A program made the translations under genes and the position numbers. Under the pieces are notes generated by a model. That model searched no databases, was not told the origin of the DNA, and saw only the letters and a list, made by a program, of their open reading frames with translations. A stretch of DNA of 64,000 bases. Source: Flavimobilis marinus. GTDB taxonomy: Bacteria; Actinomycetota; Actinomycetes; Actinomycetales; Cellulomonadaceae. The DNA is taken from contig NZ_FONZ01000002.1 in NCBI RefSeq assembly GCF_900113055.1, positions 372,001 through 436,000 on the forward strand, written 5' to 3'. Positions 52,620 through 63,517 of the stretch are shown one piece after another; the first letter of the stretch is position 1, and every line of letters begins with the position of its first letter.

Positions 52620-53277
52620 GCACGACGCACGGGCAGAGCTCGCCGCGCTGCCCGCGCGCGGCATCGACTGGTCCCGCCTGGCCGGCGGCCAGCGCGTGCG
52701 TCCGGCCGGGCGTCCCGCCGCTGTGCTGGTGCTGTTCGGACGCCTCGACGCCGTACCCGCGGTGCACGACGCCCCGCAGGTGGCGCGCGACCTCGACGTC
52801 CTGCTCGTCCGGCGCGCGGACACGCTCAACCACCACCCGGGGCAGGTCGCCTTCCCGGGCGGCCGTCAGGACCCAGGAGACGCAGACCTGGTGGCAGCAG
52901 CGCTGCGGGAGGCGGAGGAGGAGACCGGACTCGACGTCGCTGGCGTGGAGGTGCTCGGCGCCCTGGGAGCCCTGCCGCTGCCGGTCAGCGACCACCTCGT
53001 CACGCCGGTGCTCGCGTGGTGGCGCGAGCCGTCGGCCGTGCGGGCGGTCGACGCGGGCGAGTCCGCCGGCGTGTTCCGCGCGCCGGTGGCGGACCTGCTC
53101 GACCCCGCCAACCGTCGGACGTCGGTGCTCCCCGGAACCCCCTACCGCGGCCCGGCGTTCTTGGTCGCCGACCACCTGGTCTGGGGCTTCACCGCCCTCG
53201 TGCTCGACCAGCTGTTCGACGCGCTCGGCTGGACCGAGGCCTGGGACCGCTCACGCGAGGTCACGGTACGCCGATGA
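52612..53277 (+). CDS. Nudix hydrolase, CoA pyrophosphatase type
   Basis: 221 residues. NHHPGQVAFPGGRQDPGDAD followed by LREAEEETGL (about 69-104) is the UPF0035-plus-Nudix-box combination of CoA diphosphatases (NudL/PCD1), which split CoA or oxidised CoA into 4'-phosphopantetheine and 3',5'-ADP. VSDHLVTPVLAWW follows, as in that group. The GTG start lies inside the end of the amidotransferase gene (8-base overlap). Confidence 0.8.
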   Translation: MAEHDARAELAALPARGIDWSRLAGGQRVRPAGRPAAVLVLFGRLDAVPAVHDAPQVARDLDVLLVRRADTLNHHPGQVAFPGGRQDPGDADLVAAALREAEEETGLDVAGVEVLGALGALPLPVSDHLVTPVLAWWREPSAVRAVDAGESAGVFRAPVADLLDPANRRTSVLPGTPYRGPAFLVADHLVWGFTALVLDQLFDALGWTEAWDRSREVTVRR

Positions 53278-53299
53278 CCCTGCCCGACCCACGCCGCTC

Positions 53300-54238
53300 G
53301 TGGCGCTGACCCCGCCCGCGCGCGTCGACGTGACGCCGGCGCTCGTGCGGGGACTGCTGGCCGCTCAGCATCCCGACCTCGCCCACCTGCCGCTCGTCGT
53401 CGTCGCGAGCGGCTGGGACAACGTGGTGCTGCGCCTCGGTGACGACCTGGCCGTGCGCATGCCCCGGCGGGACGAGGGCGCACCGTTGATCCTGCACGAG
53501 CAGCAGTGGTTGCCGCGGCTCGCGCCCGCCCTCGGCGTGCCGGTGCCCGCACCCGTCCGCCTGGGTGTCCCGAGCGACGGGACGGCCGGTCCGGACTATC
53601 CGTGGGCGTGGAGCGTCGTGCCCTGGTTCCACGGCACTCTCGTCCGGGAGCTGACGGTCGCCCGGCGGGCCGCCCTGGCCCAGGCCCTCGCCGACGTCGT
53701 CGTCGCGCTGCACGTGCCGGCTCCCGCCCAGGCGCCGGTGAACGCGGTGCGGGGCGTGGGCCTGCACACCCGGACGTCCGCGGTGCACGAGCGCCTCGCC
53801 AGCGGTGCCGTGCCGCGCGCCGACGAGGTGCGCGCGGCGTGGGACGCGCTGGTGGAGACGCCGCCCTGGGCCGGTCCACCCCTGTGGTTGCACGGCGACC
53901 TCCATCCCGCCAACCTGCTCGCTCGCGACGTCGGCCCTGACAGCGAGCCGGAGCTGGCCGCCGTGCTGGACTTCGGCGACATGACCTCGGGCGACCCCGC
54001 CACAGATCTCGCCACGGCGTGGCTCACGTTCGACGCCGTGGGCCGGACCCTGTTCTACGAGCACGTCCAGTCGCGCCAGCCCTACGACGACGCCACCTGG
54101 GCGCGTGCCCGCGGCTGGGGCCTGACCATGACGACCGGGCTGCTCGCCCACAGCGACGACGCCCCGGCCATGCGCGCGATGGGCCTGCGCGCCCTGGACG
54201 AGCTGCTCGACTTCTCGCACCCCGGTGCGCGACAGTGA
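53300..54238 (+). CDS. aminoglycoside phosphotransferase (APH) family kinase
   Basis: 312 residues with a protein-kinase-like fold. VVVASGWDNVVLRLGDDLAVRMPRRDEGAP (N-lobe, Lys-less variant typical of APH), catalytic loop LWLHGDLHPANLL (about 197-209, H-G-D-x-x-x-x-N), and metal-binding LDFGDMTSGDPATDLA. It phosphorylates an unknown small molecule, for example a hydroxylated metabolite or aminoglycoside; resistance should not be assumed. The start is uncertain: GTG 53300, with another GTG about 10 codons later. No SD is obvious. Position at the end of the guaB1 cluster suggests co-transcription. Confidence 0.8.
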   Translation: MALTPPARVDVTPALVRGLLAAQHPDLAHLPLVVVASGWDNVVLRLGDDLAVRMPRRDEGAPLILHEQQWLPRLAPALGVPVPAPVRLGVPSDGTAGPDYPWAWSVVPWFHGTLVRELTVARRAALAQALADVVVALHVPAPAQAPVNAVRGVGLHTRTSAVHERLASGAVPRADEVRAAWDALVETPPWAGPPLWLHGDLHPANLLARDVGPDSEPELAAVLDFGDMTSGDPATDLATAWLTFDAVGRTLFYEHVQSRQPYDDATWARARGWGLTMTTGLLAHSDDAPAMRAMGLRALDELLDFSHPGARQ

Positions 54239-54241
54239 GGC

Positions 54242-54661
54242 ATGGCTGACGACGCAGTGACCCGACCGACTGACGCCGACGTCGCAGCGTTCCTGGACGC
54301 CGTCGAGCACCCGGTGCGCCAGCGCGACGCGCATACGCTGTGCGCGCTCATGACCCGCGTGACCGGGCAGGAGCCGCGGATGTGGGGACCGTCGATCGTC
54401 GGGTTCGGCTCGTACCACTACCGCTACGCGAGCGGCAGGGAGGGCGACGCGCCGGCGGCCGGCTTCTCACCGCGCAAGGCAGCGTCGACGATCTACGTCC
54501 TCGACGGCTTCGACGGCCGTGAGGAGCTCCTCGCAGCCCTCGGCCCGCACACCCTCGGCAAGGGCTGCCTCTACCTCAAGGACCTGGGCACGACGAACCT
54601 CGCCGCCCTGGAGGCGCTGATCCGCACCAGCTACGAGTCCCTCACCACCGCCCTCCGCTGA
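54242..54661 (+). CDS. DUF1801 family protein
   Basis: 139 residues. DADVAAFLDAVEHPVRQRDAHTLCALM and EPRMWGPSIVGFGSYHYRYASG (about 40-62) are the DUF1801 (YdhG-like) signature, with KGCLYLKDLGTTNLAALEALI at the end. Function unknown; the fold resembles a small ligand-binding domain. It starts 3 bases after the APH-like stop. Its TGA is part of the left arm of a long inverted repeat. Confidence 0.85.
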   Translation: MADDAVTRPTDADVAAFLDAVEHPVRQRDAHTLCALMTRVTGQEPRMWGPSIVGFGSYHYRYASGREGDAPAAGFSPRKAASTIYVLDGFDGREELLAALGPHTLGKGCLYLKDLGTTNLAALEALIRTSYESLTTALR

Positions 54662-54716
54662 GTGCACAGCTTTGGCGGTGCTGAGGGCAGATTCCACCGC
54701 CAAAACTGTGCACTCA
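54659..54716 (+). terminator. long inverted repeat after the DUF1801 gene
   Basis: Left arm 54659-54680 pairs with right arm 54695-54716 at 21 of 22 positions; the loop is 14 bases. The arms contain GTGCACAG and TTTGGCGGTG and are less GC-rich than typical terminators here. There is no T-run. It could be a terminator or a mobile extragenic palindrome. Confidence 0.5.
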
Positions 54717-54760
54717 CGCTCGGGTGGCGGGCGCGCAGCGGCAGGCTGGGGGCAGACGAC

Positions 54761-54794
54761 GGCGGGGCGCTCACCTTCTGGTGAGCGCCCCGCC
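54761..54794. terminator. terminator of acnA (bidirectional hairpin)
   Basis: Perfect 15-bp stem GGCGGGGCGCTCACC / GGTGAGCGCCCCGCC, loop TTCT. It lies 15 bases beyond the acnA stop on its 3' side. Confidence 0.75.
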
Positions 54795-54808
54795 GTTCGT
54801 GACTCGGG

Positions 54809-57565
<2,757 letters not shown>

Positions 57566-57752
57566 GGTGGCTCCTCACTCAGTTGCGGCCTGGTCCGGGC
57601 ATCCGCGACAGACCAGAGGTAGGCGACCTTGGCCAGCCTCGTCCCAGCGTATCGAGCGGCGCCCACGTCGGCCGGTCGACGCGAGGTCGGCCGGCCCGGG
57701 GCGCGCCGATGGGACGCGGTTCAGCCAGGGGGTCGGGGTCCAGCCTAACAGT

Positions 57753-57770
57753 TATCTTGACGTCAAGATA
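57753..57770. promoter_or_regulatory. perfect 18-bp palindrome upstream of acnA
   Basis: TATCTTGACGTCAAGATA is its own reverse complement. It stands 187 bases upstream of the acnA ATG and 8 bases past the stop of the RNA methyltransferase gene. On the minus strand it contains TTGACG, a good -35, and TAGGCT follows 13 bases later, too short a spacer for a standard promoter. Size and symmetry suit a dimeric regulator of the MarR or TetR type. Confidence 0.5.
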
Positions 57771-57777
57771 CTTAGGC

Positions 57778-59025
57778 TCACCTGCGCTCGAGCACCGCCA
57801 CGCACTCGACGTGGTGCGTCATGGGGAACAGGTCGAACGCCTGCAGCGACCCGAGCGCGTACGGCGTCGCGCCGCGCGAGAAGTAGTCGATGTCCCGGGC
57901 GAGGGCCGCCGGGTCGCAGGCCACGTAGACGACGCGCTCGGGTCGCAGCGTCTGCACCTGCTCGACGACGGCGCGTCCGGCACCGGCCCGCGGCGGGTCC
58001 AGCACGACGACGTCCGCTCCCCCGACCGCCCCGTGCCCGGCGTCGCGCAGCACACGCACGACGTCGCCCGTGTGCAGCTCGACCTGGTCGGCCGCGTGCA
58101 AGGTGCGTCGCGCGTCCTTGACCGCCTGGGCGTCGCCCTCGACGGACACGACGCGTCCCACGGGGCCGACGGCGTCGGCCAGCGGGGCGGTGAACAGGCC
58201 CGCACCGGAGTACAGGTCCACGACGGTCGCGTCCCCGATCTCTCCCGCGGCGGCCATGACGGCGTTCGCGAGCACGCCCGGCGCCTCGCGGTGCACCTGC
58301 CAGAATCCCGCCGCGGCAATCTTGAAGTCGTACGTCCGCTCCCCCACGGTGACCGACTCGGTGACCGTGCGACGCGCGTTGGGGCGCGTGTCCGGCCGCG
58401 TGTCCTTCCACGGCAGCCCGTCGACCAGCACGATGGGCTCCTGGCCGCCGGCCGGGGCGACGACGTCGATCGTGTTGCCCCCGCGCCAGCGCCGGCTGAA
58501 CACCCCGACGCGCTCGCACGCCGCGAGCACCGCCTCGGTGGCGAGCGGCATCCCCGTGACCGCGACGACGTCGTGGCTGCGGTGGCGGCGCATGCCCGCC
58601 CGGCCCTCGTCGTCGCACACCAGCTCGATGCGTGTGCGCCAGTGCAGCCCGCCGCGCTCGTCGTCGCCGGGCGCCCCCAGCACCTCGACGGAACGCTCCA
58701 GGTGGGCGAGGCGCTTGAGCTGCTCCGCCACGACGTCGGCCTTCCAGCGCCGCTGCCCCGCGAGGGAGACGTGACCGAGCTCGGCGCCGCCCACGCCGCC
58801 GGGGCCGGCCTCCGGCCACGGGTGCATCACGCGGTCGGGGCTCGCCTCGAGGATCTCGACGGCGTCCGCGCGCCAGAACTTGTCGTCCGGCCCGGCCTCG
58901 GTGAGCCGCGCCCGCACCCGCTCTCCGGGCAGGGCGTGCCGCACGAACACGACGCGCCCCTCGTGGCGTGCGACGCAGTGCCCGCCGTGCGCGACGGGGC
59001 CGATCTCGAGGTCGAGCAGGGTCAT
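57778..59025 (-). CDS. TRAM-domain TrmA/RlmCD-type RNA (uracil-5) methyltransferase
   Basis: 415 residues. N-terminal TRAM domain (about 1-60, LLDLEIGPVAHGGHCVARHEGRVVFVRHALPGE), a C-terminal SAM-binding Rossmann fold with VVDLYSGAGLFTAPLA, then VVLDPPRAGAG and the catalytic Cys in VVYVACDPAALARD, plus HVECVAVL at the end. The usual four-Cys Fe-S motif between TRAM and catalytic domains is missing, as in several Gram-positive RlmCD enzymes. It methylates U in rRNA or tRNA. It starts 1 base from the stop of the permease gene, so they are co-transcribed. Confidence 0.88.
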   Translation of the reverse strand: MTLLDLEIGPVAHGGHCVARHEGRVVFVRHALPGERVRARLTEAGPDDKFWRADAVEILEASPDRVMHPWPEAGPGGVGGAELGHVSLAGQRRWKADVVAEQLKRLAHLERSVEVLGAPGDDERGGLHWRTRIELVCDDEGRAGMRRHRSHDVVAVTGMPLATEAVLAACERVGVFSRRWRGGNTIDVVAPAGGQEPIVLVDGLPWKDTRPDTRPNARRTVTESVTVGERTYDFKIAAAGFWQVHREAPGVLANAVMAAAGEIGDATVVDLYSGAGLFTAPLADAVGPVGRVVSVEGDAQAVKDARRTLHAADQVELHTGDVVRVLRDAGHGAVGGADVVVLDPPRAGAGRAVVEQVQTLRPERVVYVACDPAALARDIDYFSRGATPYALGSLQAFDLFPMTHHVECVAVLERR

Positions 59026-59026
59026 G

Positions 59027-61051
59027 TCAGGCCTTCGGGTCAGAGGGGGTGCGCGGGGCCGGGCGCGGGGCGTAGACGCTGGGGTCGGAACCGCCCTGGG
59101 CGAGCGTCGACGACAGCCGCCACGGCACGGAGGCCACGACGACGCCCGGCGTGTACAGCAGGCGTGCCTTGAGACGCAGGGCGCTCTGGTTGTGCAGGAG
59201 CTGCTCCCACCAGTGCCCGACGACGTACTCGGGCAGGTAGACGACGACGAGGTCGCGCGGGCTCTCTCGCCGCACCGAACGCACGTACCCGAGGACGGGC
59301 CGGGTGATCTCGCGGAACGGCGAGTCGAGGACGCGCAGCGGCACGGGCAGGTCGAGGGTCTCCCACTCGTCGACGAGACGCTGAGAGTCGTCCGGGTCTA
59401 CGGCCACCGTGATGGCCTCGAGCACCGACGGGCGGGTCGCCCGCGCGTACGCCAGCGCGCGCATCACGGGCTTGTGGATGCGCGAGACGAGCACGATCGC
59501 GTGCACGCGGCTCGGCAGGGCCCGCTCGGTGTCGACGTCCTCGTTCAGCGCGAGCTCGCGGGAGACAGCGTCGTAGTGACGGCGGATGGAGCGCATGACC
59601 ACGAAGACCACGCCCATGGCCAGCAGCGCGATCCACGCGCCGTGCGTGAACTTGGTGATCAGCACGACGACGAGCACCGTCGCGGTCAGGGCGAAGCCGA
59701 CGACGTTGACCGCGCGGGACCGCCGCATGCGGTTGCGCTCGGTGGGGTCGTAGGCGACGCGCAGCAGGCGGGTCCAGTGCTTGACCATGCCGAGCTGCGA
59801 CAGGGTGAACGACACGAACACGCCCACGATGTAGAGCTGGATGAGCCGGGTGACCTGGGCGTCGAAGAACCAGATCAGGCACGCCGCGGCCGCGGCGAGG
59901 GTGAGGATGCCGTTGGAGAACGCGAGCCGGTCGCCGCGGGTGTGCAGCTGACGCGGCAGGTAGCCGTCCTTCGCGAGGATCGACCCCAGGAACGGGAATC
60001 CGTTGAACGCCGTGTTGGCGGCAAACACGAGGATGAGGCCGGTGACCGCGGAGACGAGGTAGAACATCGGCGGAAACGACGCGAAGACGGTGTGCGCGAG
60101 CTGCCCGAGCACCGGGGTCTGCACGAAGCCCTCGGAGACGAGCTCGCCGTCGACCCGCAGCGACGTCGAGGGGTGCTCGACGAACTTCACCCCGGTCGCC
60201 GACGCGAGCAGCAGGATCGACATGATCATGAATGCGGAGATCGACCCGAGCAGCAGCAGCGTCGTCGCCGCGTTGCGGGACTTGGGCTTGCGGAACGCCG
60301 GAACCCCGTTGCTGATCGCCTCCACGCCGGTCAGCGCAGCACAGCCGGAAGCGAAGGCCCGGGCCACCAGGAATGCACCCGCCAGCCCGAGGAGCCCCTG
60401 GTCGAAGGCGTCCTGGGGCACGACCTCGTACGCGGCGCTCTCGGCGACGCCGAGCGTCCCGGTCGCGTACTGGACGAACCCGATGACCGCCGTGAGCCCC
60501 ACGGCGAACATGAACAGGTAGACGGGGATCGCGACCACACGGCCGGACTCCTTCACGCCGCGCAGGTTGACGAGCGTCAGCACGGCGACGAGGAAGATCG
60601 CGAGCTGGGACTCGTGCCCGCGCAGGAACGGCAGCGCGGTCGCGGCGTACTGCGCCGCCGACGAGATCGACACGGCGACCGTGAGGACGTAGTCGACCAG
60701 CAACGCGCTGGCCACGCCGACGCCGGCCGTCCGCCCGAGGTTCGCGGTGGCGATCTCGTAGTCGCCGCCCCCGCTCGGGTACGCGTGCACGTTCTGCCGG
60801 TACGACGCGACGACGACCACCATGACCACGACGACCGCCAGCCCCACCCAGGGCGAGATGACGGTTGCCCCGACGCCCGCGATCGCGAGGGTCAGCAGGA
60901 TCTCGTCGGGTGCGTACGCGACGGACGAGAGCGCGTCGGAGGCGAAGACCGGGAGTGCGATCTTCTTCGGCAGCAGGGTGTGGCCCAGGCCGTCGCTGCG
61001 GACGGGCCGCCCGAGCAGGAGCCGCTTGGCGGCGTCCACGATGTCTGACAC
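59027..61051 (-). CDS. KimA-like APC-superfamily permease (putative K+ transporter)
   Basis: 674 residues. The N-terminus GRPVRSDGLGHTLLPKKIALPVFASDALSSVAYAPDEILL precedes about 12 TM helices, then a cytoplasmic C-terminal domain (about 470-640). This organisation and the opening motif match KimA/YdaO, the high-affinity K+ importers of B. subtilis. The divergent trkA pair supports potassium transport. The frame is open far upstream, but GTG 61051 is chosen because TAGCAT lies 8 bases before it and the upstream residues look non-coding. General amino-acid transport is the alternative. Confidence 0.75.
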   Translation of the reverse strand: MSDIVDAAKRLLLGRPVRSDGLGHTLLPKKIALPVFASDALSSVAYAPDEILLTLAIAGVGATVISPWVGLAVVVVMVVVVASYRQNVHAYPSGGGDYEIATANLGRTAGVGVASALLVDYVLTVAVSISSAAQYAATALPFLRGHESQLAIFLVAVLTLVNLRGVKESGRVVAIPVYLFMFAVGLTAVIGFVQYATGTLGVAESAAYEVVPQDAFDQGLLGLAGAFLVARAFASGCAALTGVEAISNGVPAFRKPKSRNAATTLLLLGSISAFMIMSILLLASATGVKFVEHPSTSLRVDGELVSEGFVQTPVLGQLAHTVFASFPPMFYLVSAVTGLILVFAANTAFNGFPFLGSILAKDGYLPRQLHTRGDRLAFSNGILTLAAAAACLIWFFDAQVTRLIQLYIVGVFVSFTLSQLGMVKHWTRLLRVAYDPTERNRMRRSRAVNVVGFALTATVLVVVLITKFTHGAWIALLAMGVVFVVMRSIRRHYDAVSRELALNEDVDTERALPSRVHAIVLVSRIHKPVMRALAYARATRPSVLEAITVAVDPDDSQRLVDEWETLDLPVPLRVLDSPFREITRPVLGYVRSVRRESPRDLVVVYLPEYVVGHWWEQLLHNQSALRLKARLLYTPGVVVASVPWRLSSTLAQGGSDPSVYAPRPAPRTPSDPKA

Positions 61052-61059
61052 AAGGCACC

Positions 61060-61065
61060 ATGCTA
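61060..61065 (-). promoter_or_regulatory. -10 box TAGCAT of the KimA-like gene
   Basis: TAGCAT on the minus strand, 8 bases before GTG 61051. It diverges from the trkA promoter within an 82-base region. Confidence 0.4.
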
Positions 61066-61120
61066 GGCCCCGCCCGTCGCGCACGGGACGGGCCGGTCGC
61101 TCGGCCCCATCCAGCAGGTA

Positions 61121-61126
61121 TAGCGT
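61121..61126 (+). promoter_or_regulatory. -10 box TAGCGT of the trkA pair
   Basis: TAGCGT, 7 bases before GTG 61134; leaderless arrangement. Confidence 0.45.
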
Positions 61127-61133
61127 CACCCCT

Positions 61134-61799
61134 GTGCACTTCGTGATCATGGGCTGCGGCCGCGTCGGCGCGACGCTCGCCCAGTCGCTCGAGTCCAGCG
61201 GCCACTCCGTCGCTGTGATCGACCAGAGCTCTGAGTCCTTCCGTCGGCTGCCGGCCTCGTACGAGGGCAAGAAGGTCACCGGCCTCGGCTTCGACCGCGA
61301 CACCCTCACCCAGGCCGGCATCGAGGAGGCGCACGCCTTCGCGGCGGTCTCCGACGGGGACAACTCCAACATCCTCGCTGCCCGCGTCGTGCGCGAGACG
61401 TTCGGGGTGGACAACGTCGTCGCCCGGATCTACGACCCGCACCGCGCCGAGATCTACCAGCGTCTGGGCATCCCGACGGTCGCGACCGTCCGCTGGACCG
61501 CGGACCAGGTGCTGCGCCGCATGCTGCCCATGGGCGCGACCGACGAGTTCCGTGACCCCTCGGGTGCCATCCGGCTCTGCCAGGTCGACCTGCACCCGGG
61601 CTGGGTGGGCCGCACCGTGCAGACCCTCGAGACCGCGACCGCGGCCCGGGTCGCCTTCCTGACCCGGTACGGCGACGGCGAGCTGCCGACCGCGAGCACC
61701 GTGCTGCAGGAGAACGACACCGTGCACATGCTGATCCGTTCCGACGACGTGCCTACGGTCGAGCGCGTTGTCACCCACCAGCCCGCCCAGGAGGTCTGA
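61134..61799 (+). CDS. trkA: TrkA-type potassium uptake regulator, first copy (CeoB-like)
   Basis: 221 residues. RCK-N Rossmann domain with HFVIMGCGRVGATLAQSLESSGHSVAVIDQ and conserved Asp30, then LAARVVRETFGVDNVVARIYDP, and a short RCK-C domain (about 135-215). It binds NAD(H) or nucleotide and gates a K+ channel or carrier. The GTG start is set by the TAGCGT box. Its stop overlaps the second copy's ATG (TGATG), mirroring mycobacterial ceoB-ceoC. Confidence 0.88.
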   Translation: MHFVIMGCGRVGATLAQSLESSGHSVAVIDQSSESFRRLPASYEGKKVTGLGFDRDTLTQAGIEEAHAFAAVSDGDNSNILAARVVRETFGVDNVVARIYDPHRAEIYQRLGIPTVATVRWTADQVLRRMLPMGATDEFRDPSGAIRLCQVDLHPGWVGRTVQTLETATAARVAFLTRYGDGELPTASTVLQENDTVHMLIRSDDVPTVERVVTHQPAQEV

Positions 61800-62509
61800 T
61801 GCGCGTCGTCATCGCCGGTGCCGGGTCCGTCGGCCGCTCGATCGCCCGTGAGCTGCTGGGTCACGACCACGAGGTCACCCTCATCGACCGGCAGCCGTCC
61901 GCCATGCGCGTCGCCCAGGTGGCCGAGGCCGAGTGGCTCCTCGCCGACGCCTGCGAGCTGCCGACCCTCACCGAGGCGAAGGTCGCCGAGTGCGACGTCA
62001 TCGTCGCGGCCACCGGTGACGACAAGGCGAACCTCGTCATCGCCCTCCTCGCCAAGACCGAGTTCGGCGTGCCGCGCGTGGTCGCGCGCGTGAACAACCC
62101 CAAGAACGAGTGGATGTTCGACGAGTCCTGGGGCGTGGACGTCGCCGTGTCGACGCCGCGCATCATGACGGCCATGGTCGAGGAGGCCGTGGCCGTCGGC
62201 GACCTGGTGCGGATCTTCACGTTCCACCAGTCGCGCGCGGACATCCTCGAGATCACGCTCCCGGCGGACTCGCCGCTGGCGGGCGTCCGCGTCGGCGCGG
62301 TGGACTGGCCGACCGACACGGTCCTGGCCGCGATCGTGCGCGGGCCTCAGCCGATCGCGCCGAGCGCGGACGACACCCTCGAGGCCGGCGACGAGCTGCT
62401 GCTCGTCACGGGGCGGGATGCGGACGAGTCTGCGCTGGCACGGCTGATGGCTGGCGCACCAGCACCCACGTCAACCACATCGTCAGGGCCCACAGCGGCA
62501 CGCCCATGA
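61799..62509 (+). CDS. trkA: TrkA-type potassium uptake regulator, second copy (CeoC-like)
   Basis: 236 residues. RCK-N with MRVVIAGAGSVGRSIARELLGHDHEVTLIDR, VIVAATGDDKANLVIALLAKTEFGVPRVVARVNNPKNEWMF, and RCK-C ending LEAGDELLLVTGR. A Thr/Ser/Pro/Ala-rich tail follows. It probably forms a hetero-octameric ring with the first copy. No TrkH/KtrB channel gene is adjacent, so the KimA-like permease, divergent from it, is the nearest candidate partner. The last 104 bases overlap the convergent DUF3159 gene. Confidence 0.88.
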   Translation: MRVVIAGAGSVGRSIARELLGHDHEVTLIDRQPSAMRVAQVAEAEWLLADACELPTLTEAKVAECDVIVAATGDDKANLVIALLAKTEFGVPRVVARVNNPKNEWMFDESWGVDVAVSTPRIMTAMVEEAVAVGDLVRIFTFHQSRADILEITLPADSPLAGVRVGAVDWPTDTVLAAIVRGPQPIAPSADDTLEAGDELLLVTGRDADESALARLMAGAPAPTSTTSSGPTAARP

Positions 62510-63137
62510 CGAGGCGCGCGGTGCCGAGCCACCCGATGCTCTCCGTCTGGTCGTCGAGGTAGAGCGGCAGCTGCACCGCGAGGCGAGCCGCGAACAGCGT
62601 CGCCCAGACCACAGTGGCGATCTGGTAGCGCCGCACGAGCGCCCGGTCGAGGCGCCAGCGCGAGAACCCGGCGAACGGATTCTCCGTCGTCGTCTGCCCC
62701 GTGCCGAAGCCGGCCCGCAGCGCCTCCACGACGATGCCGACGAGCGGCCACCGCACGGCCACGGAGATCAGGCAAGCGGCCAGGTAGGCACCGTTCGTCC
62801 ACAGCCCGAAGGCGAAGAAATCTCTCGCGTCGCCGGAGCGCCAGGCCCACAGGACGCCGATGAGGACCCCAGCCACGCCGCCGAACGCCTGGGTGACCGG
62901 GGTGCGCTGCACCAGCCGGACGAGCACCGCGAGCAGCGCGACGCCGAGCGAGGCGACGAGCGTGGGCGTCAGGTCGAAGGTGATCAGGTACACGACGACG
63001 AAGACGAGCCCAGGCGCGAGCGCCTCGAGCACACCTCGCACGCCGCCCACGGAGTTCGCGAGCGAGAACTCGTCCTGGGTGAGGACGTTGACGCCGCGGG
63101 CCTGCGCGGGGACGGCGCCGTCGAGCGGGCTCGTCAC
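62406..63137 (-). CDS. DUF3159 family membrane protein
   Basis: 243 residues with about 5-6 TM segments. SVGGVRGVLEALAPGLVFVVVYLITFDL, RLVQRTPVTQAFGGVAGVLIG, FGLWTNGAYLAACLISVAVRWPLVGI and RRYQIATVVWATLFAARLAVQLPLY define DUF3159, an actinobacterial family of unknown function. GTG 63137 overlaps the stop of the OB-fold gene by 4 bases, so it is coupled. The 3' end overlaps trkA by 104 bases on the opposite strand. Confidence 0.88.
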   Translation of the reverse strand: MTSPLDGAVPAQARGVNVLTQDEFSLANSVGGVRGVLEALAPGLVFVVVYLITFDLTPTLVASLGVALLAVLVRLVQRTPVTQAFGGVAGVLIGVLWAWRSGDARDFFAFGLWTNGAYLAACLISVAVRWPLVGIVVEALRAGFGTGQTTTENPFAGFSRWRLDRALVRRYQIATVVWATLFAARLAVQLPLYLDDQTESIGWLGTARLVMGVPLWALTMWLTWVLVRQPSAVPAQTRPHPAP

Positions 63138-63517
63138 TCGGCGTCCTCGGAACGGGCGAAGAGCTCGTAGCGCGGGTTGTAGATCACGCGTCGACCGTCG
63201 CGCGCGCACACGAAGCCGTCGACGACGACGCGGCGCCCGGGTTCGATGCCCGCGATGCGGTGCCGACCGAGCCACACGAGGTCGAGCGAGCCCGAGCCGT
63301 CGTACAGCTCCGCCTCGACCGCCTGGACGCGGTCGGTCGGCCGCAGGACGACCGACCGGATCACGCCGGACACCCGCACCGCAGCACGCTCGGGGCAGTC
63401 CCCCACGGCCGTCGTGCCCAGCTGGGCAGCGCTGGTGCGTTCCTCGCGGGCGGCGACCTCGTCCTGGGACGCCAGGGCCGCGCTGACCATCGACCCGATC
63501 TTCGCCGTGATGCTCAC
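63134..63517 (-). CDS. OB-fold nucleic-acid-binding protein
   Basis: 127 residues. The C-terminal part (about 45-120) reads as an OB-fold: VRVSGVIRSVVLRPTDRVQAVEAELYDGSGSLDLVWLGRHRIAGIEPGRRVVVDGFV, ending YNPRYELF. It belongs to a small actinobacterial family encoded between DUF3710 and DUF3159. Single-stranded nucleic-acid binding is inferred from the fold. It overlaps both neighbours by 4 bases, giving a tightly coupled operon. Confidence 0.82.
   Translation of the reverse strand: MSITAKIGSMVSAALASQDEVAAREERTSAAQLGTTAVGDCPERAAVRVSGVIRSVVLRPTDRVQAVEAELYDGSGSLDLVWLGRHRIAGIEPGRRVVVDGFVCARDGRRVIYNPRYELFARSEDAE

Noticed and set aside
53274..53309. ATG overlapping the Nudix stop (12-codon frame) as start of the APH-like gene
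   Set aside because: That frame stops at 53309 and is not the APH frame; the kinase is read from GTG 53300 or later.
61052..61133. c-di-AMP (ydaO) riboswitch before the KimA-like gene
   Set aside because: The intergenic gap is only 82 bases, too short for the riboswitch, and both genes look leaderless.
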